NCBI RefSeq assembly: GCF_017068395.1
Contig: NZ_CP070619.1
Span: 2,976,001 to 3,040,000, forward strand
DNA: 64,000 nucleotides
Source: Rhodococcus pseudokoreensis
Lineage (GTDB): Bacteria; Actinomycetota; Actinomycetes; Mycobacteriales; Mycobacteriaceae
Reading direction: 5' to 3'
A model generated the notes under the pieces. The model had not been told where the DNA came from. It did no database searches and saw only the letters and a program-made list of their open reading frames with translations. A program made the translations under genes and the position numbers. Positions 46,272 to 56,217 of this stretch are shown here, piece after piece (position 1 is the stretch's first letter; every line of letters begins with the position of its first letter).

Positions 46272-47948
46272 ATGACCACCACGACGCCTCCGGTTTCCGG
46301 ACCCCGCCACGTGTCGGCGCCCCGCGGCACCGAACTGACGACCCTCGGCTGGCAGCAAGAAGGCGCCCTGCGCATGCTGATGAACAACCTCGACCCCGAG
46401 GTCGCCGAGCACCCCGACTCGCTCGTCGTCTACGGCGGCACCGGCAAGGCCGCGCGCAGCTGGGAAGCGTTCGACGCGATGGTCCGGACGCTGAAGACCC
46501 TGAAGTCGGACGAGACGATGCTGGTGCAGTCCGGCAAGCCGGTCGGTGTGTTCCGCACCAGCGAGTGGGCGCCCCGCGTCCTGCTCGCGAACTCGAACCT
46601 GGTGGGCGACTGGGCCAACTGGGAAGAATTCCGCAAGCTCGACGCCCTCGGCCTGATCATGTACGGGCAGATGACCGCCGGATCCTGGATCTACATCGGC
46701 ACGCAGGGCATCCTGCAGGGCACGTACGAGACGTTCGGCGCCGTCGCCCGAAAGCGGTTCGGCGGTTCGCTCGCCGGCACCATCACCCTGACCGCGGGAC
46801 TCGGCGGCATGGGCGGCGCCCAGCCCCTCGCCGTGACGATGAACGACGGCGTCGCGATCTGCGTCGACTGCGACGTCACCCGCATCGACCGCCGGATCGC
46901 GCACAAGTACCTCGACACCAAGGCCACCGACATCCACGACGCCCTGCGTCTGGCGACCGAGGCCCGCGACGCGAAGCGCCCGCTGTCCATCGGCCTCGAG
47001 GGCAACGCCGCGGAGATCTTCCCCGAACTGCTGGCCATGAACGCGCCCATCGACATCGTCACCGACCAGACGTCGGCACACGACCCGCTGTCGTACCTGC
47101 CGCTCGGCATCGACTTCGCCGACATGAAGGCGATGGCCGACAAGGACCCGGTGAAGTTCACCGAGGACTCGCGCGCGTCGATGGCCCGCCACGTCGCCGC
47201 GATGGTCGGCTTCCTCGACAAGGGCGCCGAGGTGTTCGACTACGGCAACTCCATCCGCGACGAGGCCCGCAAGGCCGGCTACAACCGCGCATTCGACTTC
47301 CCCGGATTCGTGCCCGCCTACATCCGTCCGCTGTTCGAGGAGGGCCTCGGCCCGTTCCGCTGGGCCGCGCTGTCGGGCGACCCGAAGGACATCGAGGCCA
47401 CCGACAAGGCGATCCTCGAATTGTTCCCCGAGAACGAGCACCTCAAGCGCTGGATCACGATGGCAGGTGAAAAGGTGGCCTTCGAGGGCCTGCCCGCCCG
47501 GATCTGCTGGCTCGGCTACGGCGAACGCCACAAGGCCGGCCTGAAGTTCAACGAGATGGTGGCGTCCGGTGAGCTGTCCGCGCCCGTCGCCATCGGCCGC
47601 GACCACCTCGACTCCGGATCGGTCGCGTCGCCGTACCGCGAGACCGAGTCGATGCTCGACGGCTCCGACGCGATCGCCGACTGGCCGCTGCTCAACGCAC
47701 TCGTCAACACCGCGTCGGGCGCGTCGTGGGTGTCCATCCACCAGGGCGGCGGGGTCGGCATGGGCCGGTCCATCCACGCCGGCCAGGTGTGCATCGCGGA
47801 CGGCACCGACCTGGCCGCGGAGAAGTTGGAGCGGGTCTTGACCAATGACCCCGGCATGGGCGTCATCCGGCACGTCGACGCCGGCTACGACCACGCCGCC
47901 GACGTCGCCCGCGAGCGCGGCGTCCGCGTGCCGATGTCCGAGGGATGA
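46272..47948 (+). CDS. hutU: Urocanate hydratase
   Basis: A 558-residue enzyme that hydrates urocanate to imidazolonepropionate using tightly bound NAD+ as electrophile. The hallmark segments are present: [38 protein letters not shown] for NAD binding, and the C-terminal [19 protein letters not shown]. Length and motifs are complete. Its stop overlaps the first possible hutI start. The gene follows the permease by 59 bases. Confidence 0.96.
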   Translation: MTTTTPPVSGPRHVSAPRGTELTTLGWQQEGALRMLMNNLDPEVAEHPDSLVVYGGTGKAARSWEAFDAMVRTLKTLKSDETMLVQSGKPVGVFRTSEWAPRVLLANSNLVGDWANWEEFRKLDALGLIMYGQMTAGSWIYIGTQGILQGTYETFGAVARKRFGGSLAGTITLTAGLGGMGGAQPLAVTMNDGVAICVDCDVTRIDRRIAHKYLDTKATDIHDALRLATEARDAKRPLSIGLEGNAAEIFPELLAMNAPIDIVTDQTSAHDPLSYLPLGIDFADMKAMADKDPVKFTEDSRASMARHVAAMVGFLDKGAEVFDYGNSIRDEARKAGYNRAFDFPGFVPAYIRPLFEEGLGPFRWAALSGDPKDIEATDKAILELFPENEHLKRWITMAGEKVAFEGLPARICWLGYGERHKAGLKFNEMVASGELSAPVAIGRDHLDSGSVASPYRETESMLDGSDAIADWPLLNALVNTASGASWVSIHQGGGVGMGRSIHAGQVCIADGTDLAAEKLERVLTNDPGMGVIRHVDAGYDHAADVARERGVRVPMSEG

Positions 47949-47995
47949 CCAACCGCCCGAGCGACCGTATCTTCGAACCACTGGAAGGAACAGCA

Positions 47996-49219
47996 GTGAC
48001 AGCGAACACCTCCCGCTCCACAGCGCTGACCGGCATCGGCACCCTGGTGACCAACGACCCGACAGTGGGGGAAGGTCCGCTCGGGCTGATCCGCGACGCC
48101 GCCGTCGTCTTCGACGGCGGCGTGGTGGCCTGGGTCGGCAGCACCGACGCGGCGCCTGCCGCGGACGTCGGGCACGACCTCGACGGCCGGGCCGTGCTGC
48201 CGGGCTTCGTCGAAAGCCACTCGCACCTGGTGTTCGGCGGGGAACGCGCGGAGGAATTCGCCGCCCGCATGGCGGGGCAGCCGTACGCGGCGGGTGGTAT
48301 CCGCAACACGATCGAGGCGACGCGGAACGCCACCGACGAAGAACTGCAGGCGAACACGCGGCGGCTGCTGGACGAGTCGCTGCGGTCGGGCAGCACCACC
48401 GTGGAATGCAAGACCGGCTACGGCCAGACGGTCGCGCACGAACTGCGCAGCACACGGATCGCGGCGTCCCTCACCGACGAGGTGACGCTGCTCGCCGCGC
48501 ACGTTCCGCCGCCGGAATACGCGGGCCGCGCCGACGACTACGTCGCCATGGTCTGCTCGGAGATGATCGACGCCTGTGCACCGCAGGCGAAATGGATCGA
48601 CGTGTTCTGCGAGACCGGCGCGTTCGACCGCGATCAGGCCCACGCCGTACTCACCGCCGGAATGGCGAAGGGGCTGATCCCCCGCGTCCACGGCAACCAG
48701 CTCCGCGAGGGGCCCGGAGTCCAGCTCGCCGTCGAACTCGGCGCCGCGTCCGTCGACCACGTCTGCTACACCACGCAGGCCGACATCGACGCGCTCGCGC
48801 AGAGTTCGACGGTGGCGACCCTCCTGCCCGGCGCGGACTTCTCGACCCGCAACAAGTACCCCGATGCCCGGGCCCTGCTCGACGCCGGTGTCACGGTCGC
48901 GCTGGGCGCGGACTGCAACCCCGGCACCAGCTACACCACCAGCCTGCCGTTCTGCATCGCGATCGCGGTGCGGGACATGCACATGACCCCGGACGAAGCC
49001 ATCTGGGCGGCGACGGCGGGCGGCGCCCGCGCGCTGCAACGCGCCGACGTCGGGGTCCTGCGTCCCGGAGCGCGGGCCGATGCCCTCGCCCTCGACGCGC
49101 CGTCGTACCTGCACCTGGCCTACCGGCCCGGCGTCCCCCTGGTCAGCGATGTGTGGCGGGGCGGCGAACTCGCCTGGTCCGCGCACGTCGGTCACGAGAA
49201 AGCGGAGGCATTGCGATGA
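47996..49219 (+). CDS. hutI: Imidazolonepropionase
   Basis: A 407-residue amidohydrolase-superfamily enzyme that opens the imidazolone ring to N-formimidoyl-glutamate. It has the metal-binding [14 protein letters not shown] near residue 80, VECKTGYG, a metal His in PRVHGNQ, and [16 protein letters not shown] in the C-terminal half. I chose GTG at 47996 because GGAAGGA precedes it. An ATG at 47945 that overlaps the hutU stop (ATGA) would add 17 residues with no family resemblance. Confidence 0.95.
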   Translation: MTANTSRSTALTGIGTLVTNDPTVGEGPLGLIRDAAVVFDGGVVAWVGSTDAAPAADVGHDLDGRAVLPGFVESHSHLVFGGERAEEFAARMAGQPYAAGGIRNTIEATRNATDEELQANTRRLLDESLRSGSTTVECKTGYGQTVAHELRSTRIAASLTDEVTLLAAHVPPPEYAGRADDYVAMVCSEMIDACAPQAKWIDVFCETGAFDRDQAHAVLTAGMAKGLIPRVHGNQLREGPGVQLAVELGAASVDHVCYTTQADIDALAQSSTVATLLPGADFSTRNKYPDARALLDAGVTVALGADCNPGTSYTTSLPFCIAIAVRDMHMTPDEAIWAATAGGARALQRADVGVLRPGARADALALDAPSYLHLAYRPGVPLVSDVWRGGELAWSAHVGHEKAEALR

Positions 49220-50178
49220 TGGAGAACCTGTTGATACCGCCACCCCCCTGGGTCGGCAGGATGGACGGCACGTCGAGTCACCACCTCCGCTGGCACCAGG
49301 CGGTGACCCCGCTACGGGACGGCGCCGAGCCGGGCGCCTGCGTGTTCATCGGATTCTCCAGCGACGAGGGCGTGGAACGGAACAAGGGGCGCCGCGGGGC
49401 GTCCCGCGGTCCGGACGCGCTGCGGAGCGCGCTGTCGTCGATGGCGCTCGCCGAACCGCTCCGCGCGTACGACGCCGGCACCGTCGCGGTCACCGACAAT
49501 CGTCTCGAATCCGGGCAGGAGGCGCTGGGCGCGGTGGTTGCCGCGACGCTCGACGCCGGCCAGTTCCCCGTGGTCCTCGGCGGCGGCCACGAGGTGGCGT
49601 TCGGGACGTACCTCGGTCTGGCGCAGGCCGCGGTCCGGACCCCGCGCAAACGGGTCGGGATCCTGAACCTGGACGCCCACTTCGACCTGCGGTCCGATCC
49701 GGTGCCGAGTTCGGGCACACCGTTCCGGCAGATCCTCGAACGGGAACATGCGGCGGGCACCACCCTGCAGTACTCCGTGCTCGGCATCAGCCAGCCCAGC
49801 AACACCACCGCCCTGTTCGACACCGCACGCGGATACGACGTCCGGTACCTCCTGGACGACGAGTGCTCGGTGTCCGACCGGCACCGAGTGGCCGTGTTCG
49901 TCAGCGAGTTCCTGTCGGACGTCGATCTCGTGTACCTCACCATCGACCTCGACGTCCTGCCCGCCGCGGTCGCACCGGGCGTGAGCGCTCCCGCCGCGTA
50001 CGGGGTTCCCGCGGAGACGATCCAATTCGTGTGCGACGCGGTCGCCGCCAGCGGAAAACTCGCGGTCGTCGATGTCGCCGAGCTCAATCCGTCATTCGAC
50101 ATCGACAACCGCACCGCCCGCACCGCCGCCCGGTTCATCCACCGGATCGCCACCAAACGCATTCCGATCGTCGGCTGA
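49216..50178 (+). CDS. hutG: Formimidoylglutamase
   Basis: A 320-residue arginase-fold enzyme that hydrolyses N-formimidoyl-glutamate to glutamate and formamide. All manganese motifs are present: [18 protein letters not shown], and [18 protein letters not shown]. The ATG at 49216 overlaps the hutI stop as ATGA. With hutU and hutI it completes the pathway after urocanate; the ammonia-lyase hutH is not in the window. Confidence 0.95.
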   Translation: MMENLLIPPPPWVGRMDGTSSHHLRWHQAVTPLRDGAEPGACVFIGFSSDEGVERNKGRRGASRGPDALRSALSSMALAEPLRAYDAGTVAVTDNRLESGQEALGAVVAATLDAGQFPVVLGGGHEVAFGTYLGLAQAAVRTPRKRVGILNLDAHFDLRSDPVPSSGTPFRQILEREHAAGTTLQYSVLGISQPSNTTALFDTARGYDVRYLLDDECSVSDRHRVAVFVSEFLSDVDLVYLTIDLDVLPAAVAPGVSAPAAYGVPAETIQFVCDAVAASGKLAVVDVAELNPSFDIDNRTARTAARFIHRIATKRIPIVG

Positions 50179-50199
50179 GGTCGCCCGGGCAACCTGCGC

Positions 50200-51033
50200 T
50201 CAGACCTCCCGCAGCACTGCGCGCAGGCGGGTGACGAACGCGGCCGGGTCGTGGGCGAAGCCGATGTGATCACCCGGGAACAGCGTGGGCTCGACTCCCA
50301 GTTCGGCGGCGAGCGCCCGCGACGTCCGGTCGCAGAGTTGACCTCCCGACTCCTCGCCGACACCGACCACGACGCGGGTGGACGCGGAGCGCAGCGCGGC
50401 GACGTCCGGGCACCAGCGGGTGGTCGGGCGCAGCATGTGCGCGTGCTGGAAGTGATCGTCGGCCTTCGCCTGCTCGTCCCGCTCGCCCCCGACCATCTGC
50501 TGGAACACCTCCTCGGGCAGGTGGATGTTCGCCAGATCCAGGAACTTCCTCCACGCCCCCACGACGTCCCCGCCGAGGTGGGCGTCGATGATCTCGTCGG
50601 TCTTCACGCGCAGTTCCTCGCGGTCGTCGAGCAGTTCGTCCAGCGGCGGCTCGTGAGCCACCACGGTGTGCACCAGTTCCGGATGCGCCTGCACGAGCGC
50701 CAGCGCGCTGACGGCGCCGCCGCTGGAACCGAACACCACGGCAGGGCCCGCGTCGAGGTGCGTCAGCAGCCGGGCGAGGTCGTCGGCGCGCATCTCCGGG
50801 GTCGAATCGCGGTCGCGGTCGTCGACCGGGCTGCGGCGGATGCCCCGCGGGTCCGTCGTGAGCACGGTGTATTCGGCGGCCAGCAGTTCGGCCGCGGGCC
50901 CGAATGAGTCGGCGTCCATCGGGGCGCCGACGAGCACCACGACGGGCCCCGACCCCCGCACCTCGTAGTACAGCCTGGCACCGGGAACGTCGAGGGTCCG
51001 GGCGTGGGTGGTGGCGGTCGATGCGGAATTCAT
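50200..51033 (-). CDS. Alpha/beta hydrolase
   Basis: A 277-residue alpha/beta-fold hydrolase. The nucleophile elbow is GSSGG in VVFGSSGGAVSALAL (near residue 98), the acid lies in a VVVGVGEESGG segment, and the catalytic His is probably that of GDHIGFAHDPAAF near the C-terminus. The ATG at 51033 follows GAGGAG. The substrate is unknown. It converges on hutG, 21 bases away, and belongs to no visible operon. Confidence 0.85.
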   Translation of the reverse strand: MNSASTATTHARTLDVPGARLYYEVRGSGPVVVLVGAPMDADSFGPAAELLAAEYTVLTTDPRGIRRSPVDDRDRDSTPEMRADDLARLLTHLDAGPAVVFGSSGGAVSALALVQAHPELVHTVVAHEPPLDELLDDREELRVKTDEIIDAHLGGDVVGAWRKFLDLANIHLPEEVFQQMVGGERDEQAKADDHFQHAHMLRPTTRWCPDVAALRSASTRVVVGVGEESGGQLCDRTSRALAAELGVEPTLFPGDHIGFAHDPAAFVTRLRAVLREV

Positions 51034-51215
51034 CGAGTTCTCCTCGTTGCAGGTGATTGTCGGTCGCAGGTAGGACCGCCCCCGACGGGCAGAATCATCG
51101 GTCATTTGGGGGAAATTTCTTGCCCATGACCTCGCCTGCGCCCCGGATCCGGAGGATTCGTGGGCCTACCACTGGAAGCACAAGCGGCTAGATGACAGGA
51201 TGAGATTTACGCGAA

Positions 51216-51238
51216 CGGGATCTCGATGTGAGATCCCG
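51216..51238 (+). promoter_or_regulatory. Hairpin in the cspA leader
   Basis: CGGGATCTC and GAGATCCCG pair around a 5-base loop. The hairpin lies 26-48 bases upstream of the cold-shock gene start and leaves the GGGAG ribosome site free just after it. Cold-shock genes often have structured leaders; whether this one responds to temperature is not known. Confidence 0.45.
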
Positions 51239-51263
51239 GGCGGCAACTCAGGGAGTGAACGGT

Positions 51264-51467
51264 ATGGCGCAGGGTGTTGTGAAGTGGTTCAACAGCGAGA
51301 AGGGCTTCGGATTCATCGCGCCGGACGACGGTAGCGCGGACGTGTTCGTTCACTACTCCGAGATCTCGGGCAGCGGCTACAAGTCGCTGGAGGAGAACCA
51401 GCGGGTGGAGTTCGAGGTCGGACAGGGCCAGAAGGGCCCGCAGGCCCAGAACGTGCGGGCCGTCTGA
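51264..51467 (+). CDS. cspA: Cold-shock protein, CspA family
   Basis: A 67-residue single cold-shock domain with both RNA-binding motifs: RNP1 KGFGFIAP (residues 13-20) and RNP2 VFVHYSEI. It binds single-stranded RNA and melts secondary structure at low temperature or during growth changes. The ribosome site is GGGAG. It has its own leader hairpin and a strong terminator, so it is a single-gene transcript. Confidence 0.97.
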   Translation: MAQGVVKWFNSEKGFGFIAPDDGSADVFVHYSEISGSGYKSLEENQRVEFEVGQGQKGPQAQNVRAV

Positions 51468-51489
51468 GCGACGACCCGATGACACTGTG

Positions 51490-51529
51490 ACGACGAGGTC
51501 GCACCCGAGAGGTGCGGCCTCGTTGTCGT
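51490..51529 (+). terminator. Terminator of cspA
   Basis: ACGACGAGGTCGCACC and GGTGCGGCCTCGTTGTCGT form a long, slightly imperfect hairpin with a 5-base loop, 22 bases after the cspA stop. Confidence 0.75.
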
Positions 51530-51543
51530 AGCAGGCCCCGGGA

Positions 51544-51921
51544 TCACTGTCCCGAGAGGCCGAAACTTCCCACCTGGCTGCCGCCCACGTAGACGGCCCC
51601 GGTGTAGCTCCCGTCGGCATTGGGGGAGATCCTGTCGGTCAGGAACCCCAGACCCGATGGACTGTAATCGATGACGGTGTTTCCGTACCCGTCCTGCGAA
51701 GTGGTGCCCGCGAGTCCGGTCAGTCCGAACGCGAAGTTGTTGACGACCGTGTCGCCCTGAAAAGTCTTCCCCTTCCAGATCAACTCTCCCGCGGGTGCGT
51801 TGGTCGTTCCCTGATAGGTGCCGGACGGTACCGCGGGTGCGGCCACGCAAGTCCCGGCGCCGACGAGTGCGGCACCGATCGCGGTTCCCGCGATGACGAT
51901 CCCTCGAGTGATCGCGCGCAT
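51544..51921 (-). CDS. Small exported protein of unknown function
   Basis: A 125-residue protein with a clear signal peptide: MRAITRGIVIAGTAIGAALV, then GAGTCVAAPAVPSG with a likely signal peptidase I site after AAPA or VAA. The mature part (about 95 residues) is rich in Gly, Ser and Thr with repeated short beta-like strands (GTYQGTTNA, GDTVVNNFAFGLTGL, GSYTGAVYVGGSQVGSF). I do not recognise the family; small secreted proteins of this style are common in mycolic-acid actinobacteria. Two adjacent ATGs exist; the one at 51921 is better spaced from GGGAGGA. Confidence 0.7.
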   Translation of the reverse strand: MRAITRGIVIAGTAIGAALVGAGTCVAAPAVPSGTYQGTTNAPAGELIWKGKTFQGDTVVNNFAFGLTGLAGTTSQDGYGNTVIDYSPSGLGFLTDRISPNADGSYTGAVYVGGSQVGSFGLSGQ

Positions 51922-52052
51922 CATTCCTCCCGCCGCAGTGGTCGCCTGCCCGGTCGCGTCGGCCGGGTGGCCGGTCCGTGGTGGAGTACCCGCTTCGTTG
52001 CCGCGGACACCGGCAGCCCTGGACAAATTCGGCGTTCTCCTTCATAGTCGAT

Positions 52053-52069
52053 ATGCCACCAAGTGGCAT
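52053..52069. promoter_or_regulatory. 17-bp palindrome, candidate operator of the acyl-CoA dehydrogenase operon
   Basis: ATGCCAC-CAA-GTGGCAT is perfect in both 7-base arms. A related half-site (ACTagaTGGCA) recurs about 20 bases downstream. It lies 47-63 bases before the GTG at 52116 and is probably bound by the IclR regulator encoded at the end of this operon. Confidence 0.6.
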
Positions 52070-52115
52070 TGCTATTTCACTAGATGGCAATTTCGATCTT
52101 CCGACAGGAGTTCCC

Positions 52116-53267
52116 GTGACCGATCAGCTGCTCGATGCCGCCGAGTTCCGCGGCGCAGTGCGCGCCTTCGCCAACCGTGAGATCCACCCCGGCGCGGCGT
52201 TCCGCGACGAGACGCGGGAGTTCCCGGCGGAACTGGTGAAGCGACTGGGCGAACAGGACCTGATGGGGATCTCGGTGCCCGAGGAATTCGGCGGACTGGG
52301 CATGTCCACCAAGACGCAGCTGATCGCCATCGAGGAGGTTGCCCGCACCGACGCCGCCCTCGCCTCGATCTACACCGCGCACTACCTGGGGCTCGAGCCG
52401 ATCCTCGTCGGCGGTACCGAGGAGCAGAAGCGCCGATGGCTGCCCCGCCTCGCGTCCGGTGAACTGCTCGCCGGGTTCGCCCTCACCGAACCGGACGCCG
52501 GCTCCGACATCGCGTCGATGCGCACGACCGCGCGGCGCGAGGACGACGGGTGGCACCTGTCGGGGTCGAAGACGTACATCTCCAACGCCAAGGAGGCCGA
52601 CCTGGTCGTCCTGTTCGCCAAGACCGATCCGTCGGCGGGCTTCCGCGGCATCACCGCGTTCGTCCTCCCCCAGGGCACTCCCGGCGTGAGTTACTCGGAG
52701 CCGCAGGACAAGCTGGGCATCCGATCGGCGCCCACCTACACCGTCTACCTCGACGACGTGGTGCTGCCCCACGACGCCGTGGTGGGAACGGAGGGCCGCG
52801 GCGGCAACATCGCGCTCACCGCCCTCAACCGCGCCCGCATCGACGTGGCCGCGATGGCGAACGGAATCGCGCTGCGCGCTTGGGAACTGGGCCGCTCCTA
52901 CGCGGCCGAGCGCAAGCAGTTCGGACACCCCATCGCCGAATTCCAGGCGATCCAGCTCCTGCTGGGTGCGTGCGACGCACAACTCGTCGCATCCCGGGTC
53001 ACCGCGGACTGGGCGGCGGACGTGAAGGACGCCGGGGCCGACCTGCGCCGCGCCGCCTCGGTGTCGAAGTACGTGGCCACGGAGGCCTGCTTCTCGATCG
53101 TCGACCAGACCGTGCAGATTCACGGCGGCGCCGGATTCATGCGCGAATCCGAGATCGAACGCCTCTACCGCGACTGCCGGATCCTCCGGATCTTCGAGGG
53201 CACCTCGCAGATCCAGCTGCTCACCATCGCCTCCAACGCGCCGTCGCCGCGCTCGACCGAATTCTGA
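52116..53267 (+). CDS. Acyl-CoA dehydrogenase
   Basis: A 383-residue FAD-dependent dehydrogenase with GFALTEPDAGSD and KTYISNAKEADL in the flavin domain and IFEGTSQIQ with the catalytic Glu near the C-terminus. It oxidises an acyl-CoA to the enoyl-CoA. The GTG at 52116 follows CAGGAG. It is followed 15 bases later by a class III CoA-transferase and then an IclR gene, which suggests a carboxylic acid is activated by CoA transfer and then oxidised. The acid is unknown; glutarate- or succinate-type chemistry is possible. Confidence 0.9.
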   Translation: MTDQLLDAAEFRGAVRAFANREIHPGAAFRDETREFPAELVKRLGEQDLMGISVPEEFGGLGMSTKTQLIAIEEVARTDAALASIYTAHYLGLEPILVGGTEEQKRRWLPRLASGELLAGFALTEPDAGSDIASMRTTARREDDGWHLSGSKTYISNAKEADLVVLFAKTDPSAGFRGITAFVLPQGTPGVSYSEPQDKLGIRSAPTYTVYLDDVVLPHDAVVGTEGRGGNIALTALNRARIDVAAMANGIALRAWELGRSYAAERKQFGHPIAEFQAIQLLLGACDAQLVASRVTADWAADVKDAGADLRRAASVSKYVATEACFSIVDQTVQIHGGAGFMRESEIERLYRDCRILRIFEGTSQIQLLTIASNAPSPRSTEF

Positions 53268-53282
53268 GAAGGGCCGACCGCC

Positions 53283-54431
53283 ATGCCTACCCTCCCTCCC
53301 CTCGACGGCATTCGCGTCGTCGATCTCTCCCGTGTTCTGGCCGGGCCGTACTGCACCGCGCTGCTCGCGGACGCCGGCGCCGACGTCGTCAAGATCGAGC
53401 CCGCCGCCGGCGAGGACTCGCGGCACCTCGGCCCGTTCCGCGACGGCGAGAGCATCTATTTCAACGTGCTGAACCGCGGAAAACGCTCGCTGGCACTCAA
53501 TCTCAAGGACGAAGCGGATCGGGCGGTCCTGCTCGACCTGATCGACACTGCGGACGTCCTCGTCGAGAACTTCCGGCCCGGCGTGACCACAAGGCTCGGC
53601 ATCGACTACGACACCGTCCACGCCCGCAACCCCCGGCTCGTCTACGCATCCATCTCCGGTTTCGGGCAGGACGGGCCGCTCGCGGGTGCGGCCGCCTACG
53701 ACCTCGTCGTGCAGGCGATGTCGGGGATCATGAGCATCACCGGTTCACCCGAATCCGGACCGACCCGGCTCGGTGAATCGTTCGGCGACCTCGTCGCGGG
53801 ACTGTTCGCGGCGTGGGGCATCAGCTCCGCACTGGTCGGAACCCGCGAATCGGGTGTGGGGCATCATCTCGACGTCGCCATGTTCGACAGCATGCTGGCG
53901 ATGCTGCCCACCGCGCACAGTCAGTTGCAGGCGTCCGGGGTCGCGCCTGTCGGGGTGGGCAATCGGCATCCGGTCTCCACCCCGTTCGACACGTACCGGG
54001 CGTCGGACGGCCTGTTCGTCCTCGCCGTCGCCAGCCAGTCCGGGTTCGAGAAGCTCGCGCACACCATGGGTCGCGCAGACCTTCTCGGCGACAACCGTTT
54101 CGCCGACGACACCTCCCGCACCGACCACGAACCCGCCCTGCGCACCGAGATCGAGATCTGGGCGAAGGACAAGACGGTCGCCGAGGTGGTCGCGATCCTC
54201 GGCGCGGCCGGACTGGCGACCTCCGAGATCTGGAACGTCGAGCAGGCGTTGTCGTCCGAGCAGAGCAGGCACCGCGGACTCGTCGAATCGTTCGAGCATC
54301 CGGTCGCGGGCACCATCGACTACGTGCGGCAGCCGGTCGTGTTCGGCGACAGCACACGCCCCGGGGTCCGGCGCAGCCCGCTGCTCGACGAACACCGGCA
54401 GCCCCTGCTGTCCGAGATCTCCTCACGGTAG
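53283..54431 (+). CDS. Class III CoA-transferase (CaiB/BaiF family)
   Basis: A 382-residue CaiB-type enzyme with GIRVVDLSRVLAGPYCTALLADAGADVVKIEPAAGEDSR (residues 9-47), NRGKRSLALNLK, VLVENFRPG, and the catalytic-Asp region RLGESFGDLVAG near residue 167. It moves CoA between carboxylates through an aspartyl-CoA intermediate. Placed directly after the acyl-CoA dehydrogenase and before an IclR gene, it probably activates the substrate of that dehydrogenase. Confidence 0.9.
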   Translation: MPTLPPLDGIRVVDLSRVLAGPYCTALLADAGADVVKIEPAAGEDSRHLGPFRDGESIYFNVLNRGKRSLALNLKDEADRAVLLDLIDTADVLVENFRPGVTTRLGIDYDTVHARNPRLVYASISGFGQDGPLAGAAAYDLVVQAMSGIMSITGSPESGPTRLGESFGDLVAGLFAAWGISSALVGTRESGVGHHLDVAMFDSMLAMLPTAHSQLQASGVAPVGVGNRHPVSTPFDTYRASDGLFVLAVASQSGFEKLAHTMGRADLLGDNRFADDTSRTDHEPALRTEIEIWAKDKTVAEVVAILGAAGLATSEIWNVEQALSSEQSRHRGLVESFEHPVAGTIDYVRQPVVFGDSTRPGVRRSPLLDEHRQPLLSEISSR

Positions 54432-54468
54432 ATTCACGCCGACACCCGCGACCGTCAGGAGACGACCC

Positions 54469-55131
54469 ATGGCCCCCGGAGATGTGACCCGCAGCGCGAG
54501 CCGCACCTTCGAACTGCTCGGCGCGATCACCGAGCAGGGCGGGCTGACGCTCGGTGACGCCGCGAAAGCCGCCGGCCTCGCCACGAGTACCGCGCTGCGC
54601 CTCATCCGCAGCATGGAGCAGAGCGAATTCCTCGTGCGCGGCGACGACAACGTGTACCGGGCCGGACCGCGGCTTCTGCAGATCGGCGCCCGGGCGATCA
54701 GCGACAACCAGTTGCTGTCCCGGGCCCGGCCCGCGATGGTCGCGATTGCGGAGGAAACCCGCGAATCCACGTACCTGTCGACGCACGGGCCGAAGGGCAC
54801 CGCCCTCTACCTCGCGCAGATCGAGGGCACCCACGCGATCCGGCACATGGGCTGGGTGGGTCAGACGGTGCCGCTCGTGGGCACGGCCGTCGGCGCCGCG
54901 CTGCGGGGCGACCTGCAGAGCGAGGGATACGCGATCGCCCACGACACCCTCGAGGACCACTCGACGGGTGTGGCCGCCCCCATCTACGACGCGGTGGGCC
55001 GGATCGTGGGCGCCCTCAGCGTCATCGGTCCGACGTTCCGCCTCGACGACGCACTGTGCGCGCAGCACGGTCTCGTCCTGGTCGAACGGTGCCGCGCGCT
55101 GTCGGCGGAACTGGGCTCCCCGACCGAGTGA
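54469..55131 (+). CDS. IclR-family regulator of the CoA-transferase operon
   Basis: A 220-residue IclR protein with an N-terminal winged helix (SASRTFELLGAITEQGGLTLGDAAKAAGLATSTALRLIRSMEQSEFLVR) and a C-terminal ligand domain (STYLSTHGPKGTALYLAQIEG, then APIYDAVGRIVGALSVIGP). It is shorter than usual (about 250) in the ligand domain. The ATG at 54469 follows CAGGAG, 37 bases after the CoA-transferase stop. It probably controls the operon through the palindrome at 52053. Confidence 0.88.
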   Translation: MAPGDVTRSASRTFELLGAITEQGGLTLGDAAKAAGLATSTALRLIRSMEQSEFLVRGDDNVYRAGPRLLQIGARAISDNQLLSRARPAMVAIAEETRESTYLSTHGPKGTALYLAQIEGTHAIRHMGWVGQTVPLVGTAVGAALRGDLQSEGYAIAHDTLEDHSTGVAAPIYDAVGRIVGALSVIGPTFRLDDALCAQHGLVLVERCRALSAELGSPTE

Positions 55132-55264
55132 TCGCCGCGTGAAACTGGACGACGCCGGCAGGATCGGACCAGGTCGGCGGCATCACGGCGCCCGCCGCAC
55201 AACACTGGTGCGCCCGCAGTCATCCATTCGTGCGCTGGGGGTCATGGCCCCGCCACCACCTGGT

Positions 55265-55284
55265 TTCTAGTGTTCTGAATCACA
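55265..55284 (+). promoter_or_regulatory. Shared 20-bp motif, copy 1 (upstream of the IclR/hydratase operon)
   Basis: TTCTAGTGTTC-TGA-ATCACA, 61 bases before the IclR start at 55346. It matches the copy at 60484-60503 in 17 of 20 positions, differing only in the central triplet. The core AGTGT-N6-TCACA also resembles a CRP/GlxR site. Confidence 0.65.
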
Positions 55285-55345
55285 GACGCTCTCGGGTCGC
55301 GTACGCCGCTTCCCCGCAGAGCCGTGACGAGGAAGGACGGAAACC

Positions 55346-56164
55346 GTGGCGACACTGCAGACGGTCCAGAAGATCGGCCCGGTGCTGGACCTGTTCACGG
55401 CGACGCGTCCCGAGTGGGGGGTTTCGGAGGTCGCCGCCGCGATCGAGGTTCCCCGATCGAGTGCACACGCGCTGTTGTCGAGTCTGGTGGACACCGGGCT
55501 CCTGCAGTGCCGCACACGGGGGCGCTATCGAATCGGGTGGCGGGTGATCGAACTCGGCGAAACCCTGCGCGGAACCGTCGACGTGCGCTCCTGTGCGGCA
55601 CCCGTCATCGAGAATCTCGTCGAGCGGTATGGCGAGACCAGCCATCTCGCCGTGATGGAACGGTGGCACGTGCTGTACGTCGACAAGGTCGTCGGCACAC
55701 ACAACATCACCGTCCAGGGCGCTCGTGTCGGCGCCCGACTCGACGCTCACTGCACCGCCGTCGGCAAGGTACTGCTGGCAGCCCTCGAAGAGGGCGAACT
55801 ACGCCGCTACCTGGCCGGACGCGCACTTCGCAGGCATACCCCGTCGACGATCACCAATTCCGGCGCCCTGCTCGACGCGTTATCGGTCGTGCGATCGTCC
55901 GGCTGCGCCTACGACCTCGGGGAGGCAGTGTCGGAGGTACATTGCGTAGCCGCTCCGGTGCGGGACGACATGGGTTCGGTCGTGGCGGCGGTGAGCATGA
56001 GCGTCCCGGTCACCCGATTCGTACCCAGGAAAGCCGAGCTCACCCGCGCCCTCACTGCCGCCGCTCGGGACGTCACGCACGCAATCGCGGCGTCGACACA
56101 CGCGACGCCTCAACTCACCCGGGACCACCGGGAACCGGCGCGAGGCCGCTCCCTCGCCTCCTGA
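55346..56164 (+). CDS. IclR-family regulator of the meta-cleavage operon
   Basis: A 272-residue IclR protein: helix-turn-helix WGVSEVAAAIEVPRSSAHALLSSLVDTGLLQ (residues ~24-54) and a ligand domain with ETSHLAVMERWHVLYVDKVVG, LDAHCTAVGKVLLAAL and AAPVRDDMGSVVAAVSMSVP. IclR proteins of this type activate or repress aromatic catabolic operons. The GTG start follows GGAAGGACGG. It precedes the hydratase gene on the same strand by 53 bases and is probably its regulator and operon mate. Confidence 0.9.
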   Translation: MATLQTVQKIGPVLDLFTATRPEWGVSEVAAAIEVPRSSAHALLSSLVDTGLLQCRTRGRYRIGWRVIELGETLRGTVDVRSCAAPVIENLVERYGETSHLAVMERWHVLYVDKVVGTHNITVQGARVGARLDAHCTAVGKVLLAALEEGELRRYLAGRALRRHTPSTITNSGALLDALSVVRSSGCAYDLGEAVSEVHCVAAPVRDDMGSVVAAVSMSVPVTRFVPRKAELTRALTAAARDVTHAIAASTHATPQLTRDHREPARGRSLAS

Positions 56165-56217
56165 CCGGCCCCGCCCCAGACCGTCAGTTCCCCGTCCGAA
56201 CAAAGATCAGAGGTGCC

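Noticed and set aside
46173..48455. 760-codon open frame antisense to hutU and hutI
   Set aside because: High GC leaves long stop-free antisense frames. The translation is Arg/Val/Gly-rich and without domains, while the plus-strand genes are certain.
52080..53621. 513-codon open frame antisense to the acyl-CoA dehydrogenase
   Set aside because: Same GC effect; no recognisable motif, and the plus-strand gene has all catalytic motifs.
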